A stretch of 64,000 nt of DNA from Gorillibacterium massiliense. Its GTDB lineage: Bacteria > Bacillota > Bacilli > Paenibacillales > NBRC-103111. The translations under genes were made by a program, and so were the position numbers. Positions 32,112-40,894 of the stretch are shown here, piece by piece. Positions within the stretch are counted from its first letter, which is position 1, and the number at the start of each line of letters is the position of its first letter. The DNA lies in the NCBI RefSeq assembly GCF_000455485.1, contig NZ_CBQR020000036.1, positions 1 to 64,000 of the forward strand. Direction: 5' to 3'. The notes below the pieces were generated by a model. That model searched no databases and was not told where the DNA came from. It saw only the letters and a list, made by a program, of their open reading frames with translations.

Positions 32112-32663
32112 TTGGATGAAGAGCTTAACCGAATCATTCGGGAGGCTAAACAAGGCAACAAAGATGCCTTTGCACCACTCGTTCATCGATTTAAGGATCA
32201 CGTATATCGGTATGCGTTCGGAATGTTGGGGGATCGAATGGAAGCGGAGGACTTATCGCAAGAAGCCTTCATGAAGTGCTATGCTTCATTGCCCCAACTT
32301 GAGAGCGAATTTTCATTCGTCTCGTGGCTCAATCGAATTGTCTCCAATCTGTGCGTGGATCGATTAAAAAAACGAAACAAAGAAACCACGAAGACTACAA
32401 GCCAAGATGCATTAGGCGATATGGAGATTAAGAGTGCACGAGAGCAGCATAGAGTCGACAGCTTAAAACAAACGATTGACGAAGCGATGGAGCTGCTATC
32501 TCCGGATCATCGGAAAATCATATTGTTGCATGATGTGCAGGGATTTCGTTACGAAGAGATCGCTGAAATCCTGGAGATCCCTTTAGGAACGGTGAAGTCT
32601 AGGCTCAATGCGGCTCGGCTCGCTCTCAGGCTTGTAATGAGAAGAGGTGAAGACAAAGTATGA
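32112..32663 (+). CDS. ECF-type RNA polymerase sigma factor
   Basis: 183 residues with sigma region 2 (GDRMEAEDLSQEAFMKCY, then FVSWLNRIVSNLCVDRLKKR) and region 4 (LLHDVQGFRYEEIAEILEIP, GTVKSRLNAARLALR). TTG start at 32112, since no in-frame ATG has the AGGGGC ribosome binding site. The stop overlaps the anti-sigma gene by 4 bp. The operon (sigma, anti-sigma, bactofilin-like membrane protein) suggests an envelope-stress regulon. Confidence 0.92.
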   Translation: MDEELNRIIREAKQGNKDAFAPLVHRFKDHVYRYAFGMLGDRMEAEDLSQEAFMKCYASLPQLESEFSFVSWLNRIVSNLCVDRLKKRNKETTKTTSQDALGDMEIKSAREQHRVDSLKQTIDEAMELLSPDHRKIILLHDVQGFRYEEIAEILEIPLGTVKSRLNAARLALRLVMRRGEDKV

Positions 32664-33148
32664 TGGATCACCCCACAGAATGGTTATCCGCCTACATGGA
32701 TGATGAAATGGAATTGGAACAACGGCAGAAGATGGATCGCCATTTAGCCGAGTGTGCGTCATGCAGAGCTTTGCTGTCCGATCTGATGGACATGCAGAGT
32801 CAAGTTGCACAATTTTATCATCAAGTGAAAGCGCCGGATACGTTGGAAATGAACATCATGAAGGCGCTTGAAAAAGAATCGGCAGCATCGTGGATTACGA
32901 AGACAAGTACAGCCATTATTCCGATCATGGGAATTATCTTCCTGAGTGTAATCATTTTCCGCTTCGGTTCCATCTGGCTGAAACTATTCTCTGTCTTATT
33001 CAAGTTTACGGTTACGGCAGCTTACGTCATTTCACATATCGCTTCATCCGTTCCGACCGTCTGGGTGTCAGCATTGATAATGGCTGTCTGCCTCACCTTG
33101 ATCTCCGGATTATCACTCAGACACATTTTGCGAAGCTCCGCACAGTAA
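32660..33148 (+). CDS. Zinc-finger anti-sigma factor
   Basis: 162 residues. N-terminal zinc-binding anti-sigma domain with HLAECASCRALL (HxxxCxxC) near residues 29-40, then a linker and two or three membrane segments (about 78-95, 105-125, 132-150). It would hold the sigma factor encoded just upstream at the membrane until a signal arrives. Translationally coupled to it by the ATGA overlap. Confidence 0.9.
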   Translation: MMDHPTEWLSAYMDDEMELEQRQKMDRHLAECASCRALLSDLMDMQSQVAQFYHQVKAPDTLEMNIMKALEKESAASWITKTSTAIIPIMGIIFLSVIIFRFGSIWLKLFSVLFKFTVTAAYVISHIASSVPTVWVSALIMAVCLTLISGLSLRHILRSSAQ

Positions 33149-33163
33149 AGGAGAGGGACTACT

Positions 33164-34000
33164 CTGCGAAAAATACATTGGTTTTCGTTGCTTCTCATCA
33201 TAGGTCTGACTGTCTTCCCAACATCAACACATGCTGCAAGTATATTCGAGCATCAGAATACGACCATTCCAATTAGCCAAACCGTGGAAGACGTCGTCGT
33301 GATCGGAGGGAATACCAACGTTGCGGGGACGGTCAATAACTCCGTCGTAGTCGTTAACGGAGACGTCCACGTACAATCAAGTGCCCATATCAAGGGTGTC
33401 ATTGTAGTCATAGGCGGACAATTGGAGCAAGAAGAAGGTGCGGATGTCACGAATGACGTGGTATCTATTTCCTTCGACGACGCAACCGTGAATAGTTTGC
33501 TTATAGGTTCGGGGCTCATTTTTGGTATTGGCGCTCTAAAACTTGCATCAAGTTTAATCATGATTATATTACCCGTGTTGATGGTTGCATTCGGTAAAAA
33601 GAGAACAGCTGCATGGGTGGAGCGATATCAGGTTGCGCCACGTGGTAAATCATTCTCCATGGGTTTTTTTACTGGACTATTGCTCTTTGCCATTAGTGTG
33701 TTGCTTTTGCTCACGATCGTCGGCATCCCTTTTATCTTGATTCCAGCACTGTTTATCTTCGTAGCCCTTGCCTTAGGATTAACGGTTGTCAGTAAAGTCA
33801 TCGGCGAACAAATACGGGGGACAGGGGATAAGCCGGAATGGGTTAGAGTGGGAGCAGGGGCATTCATCTTAGTATCCGCGATCAACATTCCATTCATTGG
33901 ACTGTTTATCTTCATGGCGTTGATTCTGTTTTCCCTAGGGATTACAACTACTTGGATGGTATCGTTGCTCCGCAGAAGGAGAAAGAGTACGAACATCTAA
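33164..34000 (+). CDS. Bactofilin-like membrane protein starting at CTG
   Basis: From CTG 33164 the protein has a full signal peptide MRKIHWFSLLLIIGLTVFPT-STHAAS; GGAGAGGG at 33150-33157 is spaced for this CTG, while the next possible start (TTG 33188) would cut the signal peptide. A beta-helical region follows with repeated VVVNGDVHVQSSAHIKGVIV-type turns (about 45-105), as in polymer-forming bactofilin-like domains. Then four membrane segments to the end. Such proteins commonly follow ECF sigma/anti-sigma pairs; exact role unknown. Confidence 0.82.
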   Translation: MRKIHWFSLLLIIGLTVFPTSTHAASIFEHQNTTIPISQTVEDVVVIGGNTNVAGTVNNSVVVVNGDVHVQSSAHIKGVIVVIGGQLEQEEGADVTNDVVSISFDDATVNSLLIGSGLIFGIGALKLASSLIMIILPVLMVAFGKKRTAAWVERYQVAPRGKSFSMGFFTGLLLFAISVLLLLTIVGIPFILIPALFIFVALALGLTVVSKVIGEQIRGTGDKPEWVRVGAGAFILVSAINIPFIGLFIFMALILFSLGITTTWMVSLLRRRRKSTNI

Positions 34001-34011
34001 AACAAATAGAT

Positions 34012-34043
34012 CAGGCACCTGTTTTCTCAGGTGTCTTTTTTAT
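34012..34043 (+). terminator. Rho-independent terminator
   Basis: AGGCACCTG (34013-34021)/CAGGTGTCT (34028-34036) followed by TTTTTTA. Confidence 0.85.
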
Positions 34044-34078
34044 TTCCATTTTTCTCGTCGTAGAGGGTTGACCGTTCA

Positions 34079-34777
34079 TTATTCCAATAATCCTAATTTC
34101 TCATACACTTTCGCCGAAACTACGCCGTTCGGCACCATGTGGTGATCCCGTTGAAATCGTTTCAAAGCTGCCGTTGTGCTTCCGCGGAATTTACCGTTAC
34201 AGGTTCCTTTGAAGTAACCGGCACTCTTCAAGCGGGATTGAATCAACTGTACTTCTGCCCCGACGTCACCCTCCGCCAGATCCCTTGGTTCTCGATTCGG
34301 GTCTCCTAATACGTGTCCATGAATAATGACGGTTGTACCAACTGGAATCATTTCAAATAAGTCAATTACGTCTCGATTGCGCATACGAATGCAACCGTGG
34401 CTCAAATGCTGGCCGATGGAGTACGGTTTATTGGTATCATGAATGCCGTAAGTGCCCCAAGGGACGTTTAAACCAAGCCAACGCGGACCAAAGGAAGATG
34501 ACCAATCTTTCCCTTTATATACAATTTGATATTCTCCAACAGGGGTTGGTGTATTTGAATTGCCAACGGCAATGGGATATGTTTTGAATATTTGTCCTTG
34601 CGCTCGTACCACCATGAGATGACGCTGAGGATATATTTCGATGGTGTAAATCCCCGGGGCAGCGATAATTGGCAGGGGCTCGTCGGCGTTAGAAGGGGAG
34701 TGATCAAATCCTGCAGTTAACAGACTCAATAAAGCTACTGTAATGAAACGCAGTAGAATGTTAGGAATGTTTTGCAC
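34079..34777 (-). CDS. L,D-transpeptidase with peptidoglycan-binding domain
   Basis: 232 residues. Signal/anchor (about 7-22), YkuD catalytic domain with HDTNKPYSIGQHLSHGCIRM, the SHGCIRM Cys and His being the catalytic residues, then a C-terminal PG_binding_1 domain (VQLIQSRLKSAGYFKG ... TTAALKRFQRDH). Cross-links or anchors peptidoglycan outside the membrane. Convergent with the bactofilin-like gene across a terminator; no operon partner. Confidence 0.92.
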   Translation of the reverse strand: MQNIPNILLRFITVALLSLLTAGFDHSPSNADEPLPIIAAPGIYTIEIYPQRHLMVVRAQGQIFKTYPIAVGNSNTPTPVGEYQIVYKGKDWSSSFGPRWLGLNVPWGTYGIHDTNKPYSIGQHLSHGCIRMRNRDVIDLFEMIPVGTTVIIHGHVLGDPNREPRDLAEGDVGAEVQLIQSRLKSAGYFKGTCNGKFRGSTTAALKRFQRDHHMVPNGVVSAKVYEKLGLLE

Positions 34778-34863
34778 GATTGTCTCCGCTCCTGAATAGT
34801 TTTTCAGACATATGATACTGGTAATATCCGCGATGGAAATTCAATCTTCATTGATTGATTATC

Positions 34864-35040
34864 TTAGCCGTTCATAATGACTCCGCCGGTGACATGGACA
34901 AACTGACCGGAAACGTAAGAGGAATCGTCCGACGCCAGAAATACATAAGCAGGCGCGATTCGGTGTTGTGATGGGTATGGAGGGACAGGCTGCATGACCG
35001 GCTGTGTTTGATAGGGATGCTGCGTTGTTGTCGTTGCCAT
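34864..35040 (-). pseudogene. Internally deleted SDR, 58 codons
   Basis: On the minus strand a 58-codon frame reads MATTTTQHPYQTQPVMQPVP, then PYPSQHRIAPAYVFLASDDS and SYVSGQFVHVTGGVIMNG. The second half is the C-terminal end of a short-chain dehydrogenase (PxxxxFLASxxSSYxxGQxxxxxGG), joined directly to a Pro/Gln-rich N-terminal leader of the kind seen on YhxC/YdaD-like SDRs. The Rossmann core and catalytic part are missing, so it looks like an in-frame deletion. GGGGG precedes its ATG with good spacing; it starts 3 bp after the upstream gene's stop. Confidence 0.75.
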
Positions 35041-35043
35041 CGA

Positions 35044-36714
35044 TTAACCCCCTTTTACGATCATTTTGAAATCAGGATGTGGAATGTTGGCAGTCAGAAC
35101 GTCCAATAAAACTGGCTTATTCGCAGATAGCGATTGCTGTAAAGCTGCTTCCAATTGTTCGAGAGTTTCAATTCGAAACGAGTTCCATCCACAAGCTTCC
35201 GCAACTTTGGCGAAGTCTGGATTGGTCAGCTTCGTCCCTTCGGGCTGCAGTCCTTTCATGAACATTTTATCTCGTTCCATCTGCAGTGCGCCGTTGTTGA
35301 ATACGATAACGGTGATCTGTAGGTTATACCTCACGGCAGTAAGCAGGTCGGCCATCACCATTTCTAAGCCTCCATCGCCTGTAATACAAACAACTTGTTT
35401 TTCAGGTGAGATTAGCTTTGCTGCGAGTGCAGCAGGTAAACCGAATCCCATCGTCAGCCAACGTTCGGAGAGCAGGACATGTTGGCGTTTTGCCTGGAAG
35501 TTTCTTAGAAACCAGTGCATTGAATCGCCTACATCCAAGGTAATGACAGTATCTTCGGCAATCTGTTGTTCGATGGCCTTTATAATGCTTGCCGGATGCA
35601 AGGGAGATGAGATTTGATTTCTCTCGCTTTCATTTTGCGCGAACCAGGCTTGCTGGCATTGCTTGATCTGCTGAATCCAATCCGGATTGGGCACGTGCTG
35701 TTTCAGTCCAGACAATAATTTCGCAACGATACTTGCCGAATCTCCAACCAATCCAGCATCCATCGAAACGGAAACCTCAAGCTCCATGGGGTCATTTGCG
35801 ATTTGAACAACCCGCGCTTTTAGGGGCACCAAATCCTCCGGCCACCAAGCTGTATCAATCGTTAAAACGGTATCCGCATGTTTGAACAGTTCTCCAACAA
35901 AAGGATTTCCGCCCTCCCCGAGTCCATCTAACATATAGGGATGCGAATTCGATACGATTCCTTTTGCACCGTAGCTCATGACAATGCCACATCCCCATGC
36001 TTCAGCTAACGCTTGAAGAGTCTCCGCTTGTATTCGAACGCGGCTGCCTACCAACATGACAGGTTGCTTGGCCGCTTGTATGATCTGCAAAGCTTGTTCA
36101 AATTGGGGTGAATCTACAAAAGGGGTGGACAGAGGGAGTTTCTCAAACGGCTTCATCATTGTAGGGAGGGCAAAAACATCCGTAGGGACGGACAAGTGCG
36201 AAACGGTTTTTTGTAAAACGGACGTTCGCATGGCCTGCGCAAGGGACTTCAATATTGCGTCCGGATGGGCGATTAGCTCACTATAAGACGAAATGGCTTT
36301 CACCATTTGCTGTTGATTTATGAATTGTTTATAGCTCGTGCCGATTTTATCGAGCGGCGCTTGACCGGAAATCGCTAGAACAGGGGCTTTGTCCAGAAAG
36401 GCATCACCCAAACCGTTTAAAAGATTGGCTAAACCGGGGCCCATTTGTGCGGCGCAAACCCCTAGACGGCCGGTTAATTTCGCCTCCGCCGAAGCCATCA
36501 TGGCTGCAACGGACTCATGCTTAACAGCAATGAATGTAATTTGCTCTTGTTTTGCAAGTGCGTCCATCAAGCCGAAGATAGCATCCCCTACGACTCCATA
36601 TATCCGGGTTACTCCCCAAAGCTGGAGCTGTTCAACAATCGCTTCCGCTACGGTGACGAAACGAGGCGATGGGGGTGGTACAAGCGGAGATTTGGCGGTC
36701 ATTGTCTTTACCAT
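35044..36714 (-). CDS. Thiamine-diphosphate enzyme, pyruvate oxidase/acetolactate synthase-like
   Basis: About 556 residues from ATG 36714 (GCGAGGAG upstream on the minus strand; a longer frame to 36759 is less likely). Three-domain ThDP enzyme: WGVTRIYGVVGDAIFG with the catalytic Glu in VKHESVAAMMAS, central nucleotide-binding-type domain, and ThDP/Mg motif GDGGLEMVMADLLTAVRYN. Closest in style to pyruvate oxidase (YdaP-like), which makes acetyl phosphate or acetate from pyruvate, but acetolactate synthase activity cannot be excluded. Upstream partner of the deleted SDR fragment. Confidence 0.87.
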   Translation of the reverse strand: MVKTMTAKSPLVPPPSPRFVTVAEAIVEQLQLWGVTRIYGVVGDAIFGLMDALAKQEQITFIAVKHESVAAMMASAEAKLTGRLGVCAAQMGPGLANLLNGLGDAFLDKAPVLAISGQAPLDKIGTSYKQFINQQQMVKAISSYSELIAHPDAILKSLAQAMRTSVLQKTVSHLSVPTDVFALPTMMKPFEKLPLSTPFVDSPQFEQALQIIQAAKQPVMLVGSRVRIQAETLQALAEAWGCGIVMSYGAKGIVSNSHPYMLDGLGEGGNPFVGELFKHADTVLTIDTAWWPEDLVPLKARVVQIANDPMELEVSVSMDAGLVGDSASIVAKLLSGLKQHVPNPDWIQQIKQCQQAWFAQNESERNQISSPLHPASIIKAIEQQIAEDTVITLDVGDSMHWFLRNFQAKRQHVLLSERWLTMGFGLPAALAAKLISPEKQVVCITGDGGLEMVMADLLTAVRYNLQITVIVFNNGALQMERDKMFMKGLQPEGTKLTNPDFAKVAEACGWNSFRIETLEQLEAALQQSLSANKPVLLDVLTANIPHPDFKMIVKGG

Positions 36715-36881
36715 TGCTGCACTCCTCGCTAAGATCAATTTCCCTTGTAGTATGTTCATCTAGTATTTGGAATAGTCCCACAACAGAAAGGAAATAATGG
36801 AATCGATCAAATTGCATAGGGAAGCCCTTCATCCTTTGATAGGACGAAGGGCTTCTTAATGATCATTTTATCAATTCATCA

Positions 36882-37562
36882 TCAATTTGACAGTTTAGTT
36901 GGATTCATCTCTTGCGGGAATGTTTCTTCGAATCGATTCTTACTCTCGTATAAGTCATACCAAGCTTCCGCAATGAGATCGGGATCACCTACCGTACCCG
37001 CCTGAATGGTGGTTCCAATGCAGAGATGGCCGACAAAAATACCTTTATCCTTTAACTCGTTGTGTAGGTTAGTCGCATAATTGCGAAGCCCCGACATAAC
37101 GATTCCGACATTCCCGCCAAAAGGTAGAGGGTACATCGCAGTTAAGCCAGTAGTAAACAGAATTGCCCCTGATCCATTGTTCATCATGTCCGGCAATACT
37201 TCGTTGACCGAGAGAATAGCTGGCAGCAAATGGCCATTCACTTGTTCCAATACATTTGCAGGAGTTGTTTCTAGTACATGTCTGAATATTTCCAGTCCTG
37301 CATAGGGGCTAAATTCTAATACATCGATACGACCAAAATCTTGTTTAACATCATTTAACGCTTGTTTCAGAGCAGTCAAATCTCTGATATCCGCAACATA
37401 AGACTTTGCTTCAATATTATGTTTGTTTAGTTCATTCACGATAAAGGCCAACTTCTCCGGGTTGCGCGCAACGGCAGCTACCCTGAAGCCATTTTTCCCG
37501 AATTTTTTCGCAAGGGACAATCCTAATCCAGGACCCGCACCAATAATTGCAATAGTTTTCAT
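36882..37562 (-). CDS. Short-chain dehydrogenase/reductase
   Basis: About 226 residues from ATG 37562 (AAGGAG upstream on the minus strand). Cofactor motif IGAGPGLGLSLAKKFG at the N-terminus; the YxxxK region is not standard (the sequence reads GNVGIVMSGLRNYATNLHNE where the catalytic Tyr would stand), so it belongs to the atypical SDR group. Divergent from a TetR regulator, with a 16-bp palindrome between them. Confidence 0.83.
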   Translation of the reverse strand: MKTIAIIGAGPGLGLSLAKKFGKNGFRVAAVARNPEKLAFIVNELNKHNIEAKSYVADIRDLTALKQALNDVKQDFGRIDVLEFSPYAGLEIFRHVLETTPANVLEQVNGHLLPAILSVNEVLPDMMNNGSGAILFTTGLTAMYPLPFGGNVGIVMSGLRNYATNLHNELKDKGIFVGHLCIGTTIQAGTVGDPDLIAEAWYDLYESKNRFEETFPQEMNPTKLSN

Positions 37563-37664
37563 CTTTCTCAAACTCCTTATAAGTGATATATTAAACAAAC
37601 ATATGTTGCTTTAATAAAAATACAATGAATCTCTAAGCAGAACAACCAACAATGAGGGTGAGAA

Positions 37665-37680
37665 TGTTGCTATAGCAACA
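37665..37680. promoter_or_regulatory. 16-bp palindrome, probable TetR operator
   Basis: TGTTGCTATAGCAACA is perfectly symmetrical and lies in the intergenic region between the divergent SDR and TetR genes. Position and form fit a TetR-family operator. Confidence 0.7.
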
Positions 37681-37742
37681 AAAAATAGGAATTGTCAGGT
37701 TAGGAGAGATTTTGAACTTCGCTCAAAGAGGCCATTAAAGGA

Positions 37743-38324
37743 GTGAAAGAAGTGGGGACAAAAGTAAGAAATATACGAATGACTCAAACGAAGCAGTCTT
37801 TGATTAATGCTTTTGTTAATTTAGTGAATGAAAAAGATTTTGAAAAAATCACAGTAGCTGATTTAACAAAAGGAGCCCAAGTGAATCGGGCTACTTTCTA
37901 CGCGCACTTTAATGATAAGTACGAATTGTTGGACTATATAGTTGATGAGTCTGCTTCGGCAGTCATTGAAAACCGCACATTAGGAGTTGTGAAATTCGAT
38001 AAAGAAAGGATACATGAGCTCGTTCTTGCCGTGTGCGACTATCATCAGCAACCGAATATTCAATGTCGTCGCAGTTATTTAAGTTTAATCCCGCAGTTGA
38101 AAGACAAAATGTTAGTGGAGTTAAAAAATTATCTATCGAAAAGTTTTGATGCCATCTATACAGACGAAGAAAAGAGTTTTTACGTACCGATCTATGCAAA
38201 CATTATTCTTGAGGCTGGTTACTTATGGGCTTCCGGAGCATCATCATTAGACAAAGAGACAGTAGCCAAGAAAATAGCAACATTTATATTAGGAGATAGC
38301 AGTCGAGTCATCTTGCAGGGGTAA
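37743..38324 (+). CDS. TetR/AcrR-family regulator
   Basis: 193 residues with an N-terminal HTH (KQSLINAFVNLVNEKDFEKI then RATFYAHFNDKYELLDYI) and a helical ligand domain carrying a TetR_C-type ending (LEAGYLWASGASSLDKETVA). GTG start at 37743, or GTG 37752 which is better spaced after AAAGGAG. Divergent from the SDR, which it likely represses. Confidence 0.88.
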   Translation: MKEVGTKVRNIRMTQTKQSLINAFVNLVNEKDFEKITVADLTKGAQVNRATFYAHFNDKYELLDYIVDESASAVIENRTLGVVKFDKERIHELVLAVCDYHQQPNIQCRRSYLSLIPQLKDKMLVELKNYLSKSFDAIYTDEEKSFYVPIYANIILEAGYLWASGASSLDKETVAKKIATFILGDSSRVILQG

Positions 38325-38426
38325 AAAAATAACCGGGTGAACACGGTCTTTCACAAAATGTCAGAGGACATATCGCTATCGAGCCGTGCACAGCGCGGCT
38401 TTTACATTTGACGATATAATAATCGT

Positions 38427-39326
38427 TCACAACTGCACTTTCCTCAACATTTTCTTATATGTAAGCGGGCTGTATTTCGTTTTCTTTTTAAAGGAATCAA
38501 TAAAATAGCTAATGCTGCTGAAGCCAACGGTTTCCGATATTTCAGATATGGACAGATTCGTGGTTTCCAGAAATCCAACCGCTTTGGAAATCCGATATTC
38601 CATGAGATAAGATGAGATCGTCATATGCATCATTTTTTTGAAAAAGCGGCAGCATTCTCCTCGGCTTACATTAGAGCTTATTGCCATATCCGTAAGCGAG
38701 AACTTTGAAGAGTAATTATTGTGTAGATATTCGATCATATCAAGTATTCGAGTATCGTGCTGAGTGGAGACTCCTTCTCTTTGCATGGACATGAGATTAT
38801 GCCATAGGATAATCCATATGTCTTGTATGATGCGCTGCACGGCTAACTGAAATTCAGGGGTGTCATTTGGAAAGCGTTCATAAATCCATTTCATCTGGTC
38901 AAACACTGGTTTAGTCCAATCCTCCTGCACACCGAACTTAAAAAAGGTTTCTTTTCTGCTGAGGGCTGGCAAATAATAGTGCTGCTCAAAAAAACTACCC
39001 TTATATCCAGTGAGTAAATGGGGTTCGAAAATTAAAGTGAAATATTTTGCAACCTTATGATCTTTGTTCGGCTTTAACGTATGCAACCGTTCGGGCAATA
39101 TAAGGAACCCGTCGCCAACGACCATCGTTTCCTCGCGTTCCAGCACGCTAACATTGATGCTGCCTTCCAATACGACCGCGATTTCCAAAGCACTTTGCTT
39201 GTGCCAATTTACGAAGCCGCCTACATACTCACTTAAATCATCATGGGAAACAATGAACGGGAAATTAGTATTCAATTTGATCGTGCTGTTCAAATCTTTA
39301 TCAACTGGAATAATGAGATTCTTCAT
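38427..39326 (-). CDS. AraC-family regulator
   Basis: About 299 residues: N-terminal cupin-like ligand domain (QSALEIAVVLEGSINVSVLE, DGFLILPERLHTLK) and C-terminal double HTH (SLTDMAISSNVSRGECCRFF, SISEISETVGFSSISYFIDS, then SPLTYKK). Divergent from the MATE exporter. A TTGTTAA/TTAACAA inverted repeat (39342-39348, 39366-39372) sits at its promoter side. Confidence 0.9.
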   Translation of the reverse strand: MKNLIIPVDKDLNSTIKLNTNFPFIVSHDDLSEYVGGFVNWHKQSALEIAVVLEGSINVSVLEREETMVVGDGFLILPERLHTLKPNKDHKVAKYFTLIFEPHLLTGYKGSFFEQHYYLPALSRKETFFKFGVQEDWTKPVFDQMKWIYERFPNDTPEFQLAVQRIIQDIWIILWHNLMSMQREGVSTQHDTRILDMIEYLHNNYSSKFSLTDMAISSNVSRGECCRFFKKMMHMTISSYLMEYRISKAVGFLETTNLSISEISETVGFSSISYFIDSFKKKTKYSPLTYKKMLRKVQL

Positions 39327-39535
39327 TAGGTTCACCGTATCTTGTTAATATATTGATATTTTGTGTTAACAATTATATATTATCGCTCTATATGCATCAA
39401 TATAATTACAGTCATGGCAAGCAGGAGATGAAAGGTGAAACTATTGAGTAACGGTAAGATGTTTATGCAAAATATAAAGTTGAAGATAAATCCTGTACAG
39501 GTTTTTGTTCTTCTATGTTTAAGGGAGAGTTAATT

Positions 39536-40894
39536 ATGGATCACAAAGAGACGATGAAGCTGACGAAGGAACCGATTGCTAAGCTGATGCTGACCATCTG
39601 TTCCCAAACGACAATGTCCGTCATGCTTTATAGCCTCTATGCCCTTGTAAACACTTTTTTTGTAGCGCTGGGCGTGGGGCCTTATGCGGCGGGGGCGGTG
39701 TCTCTATCCGCCCCTATGATCCTGATTATCGGGGCCTTTGCCAGCACAGTTGGGGCAGGGGGAGCCTCCATAATTTCCAGATCACTTGGTAAAAATGATA
39801 CGGAAAAGGCAGCCTCAACCGCGGCTAACACGTTCATGCTGTTTTGGATAATCGCGCTTGTTTTCTCCATAATCGGTCTGCTTTTTCTGGACCCGCTGTT
39901 GAAAATGATGGCGGTGGATGCCATTCTGATGCCCTACGCAAAAAGCTATACAAGTATCATCCTGATGGGCGCAGTGTCGGCGACGGGGTTTTCCTCTCTA
40001 ATCCGGGCGGAGGGCAATATTAGGTATTCCATCTATCAGTGGGCAGTCCCCTCTTTGGTTAATCTAGCTCTGGACCCCCTCTTTATTTTTGTCTTTCATA
40101 TGGGTGTCGAGGGAGCGGCGTTAGCTACTATAGTCGCCCAGATTGTATCCACTTGCCTAAGTATGTATTACTTTTTCCTATCAAAATTTCACACCTATCC
40201 CATACGCCGACGTCATTTCCGAATCAAGCCGGCGCTGATGGGAGAGATTGTGGTCATTGGTTCGCCCACTTTGCTGACCCAGTTTTGCCAAAGCGGATTA
40301 CTTGTCTCAATCAATCATAAACTGGGGACTTTTGGCGGCCCTGATGCCATTAGCGCATTCGCCATTATCAGCAGGTTAAAATCCTTTCTGTTTACGCCGA
40401 TCAGCGGGATTGTACAGGGGTTGCAGCCCATTTTAGGGTTCAATTATGCGGCCAATTGCCAAAAGCGAGTTAAGGAGGCCATGCAGGTAGCAATATTGGC
40501 CTCCATTAGTTACGGAGTCGTGATCATGCTTATTTGTGAAGTCATACCCGGACAGCTGATCCGTATTTTTATAGCAGATAAACAGATTGTAACAATAGGC
40601 ATTACAGCGCTGCGGGCCATCGCACTGTCCTTTCCTTTTATGGGCGTACTAACCCTTGCATCCGCCTATTTTCAGTCAACGGGAAAATCGGCGGTCGCCA
40701 TCGCGCTCCCGACTATGAGTGTGCTGCTTATTTCGCTGCCCACGTTGTATATTCTATCCGGTCTGTTTGCACTGCCGGGTGTATGGTTTACCTATTTGGT
40801 TTCGGATGCGATCATGTTTATGGTTTCAACCGCCTTTTTGCGGTCTTCATTAAAAAAACTGCATGCAGAAGGAATAGGAGCGAGCATAATATGA
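39536..40894 (+). CDS. MATE-family efflux transporter
   Basis: About 452 residues from ATG 39536 (GGGAGAG upstream). Twelve hydrophobic segments, with GAGGASIISRSLGKND in the first half and GLQPILGFNYAANC in the second, typical of the DinF/MepA-like MATE group. Exports cationic drugs with Na+ or H+. It overlaps the APH-like gene by 4 bp (ATGA), so the two are translationally coupled. Confidence 0.92.
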   Translation: MDHKETMKLTKEPIAKLMLTICSQTTMSVMLYSLYALVNTFFVALGVGPYAAGAVSLSAPMILIIGAFASTVGAGGASIISRSLGKNDTEKAASTAANTFMLFWIIALVFSIIGLLFLDPLLKMMAVDAILMPYAKSYTSIILMGAVSATGFSSLIRAEGNIRYSIYQWAVPSLVNLALDPLFIFVFHMGVEGAALATIVAQIVSTCLSMYYFFLSKFHTYPIRRRHFRIKPALMGEIVVIGSPTLLTQFCQSGLLVSINHKLGTFGGPDAISAFAIISRLKSFLFTPISGIVQGLQPILGFNYAANCQKRVKEAMQVAILASISYGVVIMLICEVIPGQLIRIFIADKQIVTIGITALRAIALSFPFMGVLTLASAYFQSTGKSAVAIALPTMSVLLISLPTLYILSGLFALPGVWFTYLVSDAIMFMVSTAFLRSSLKKLHAEGIGASII

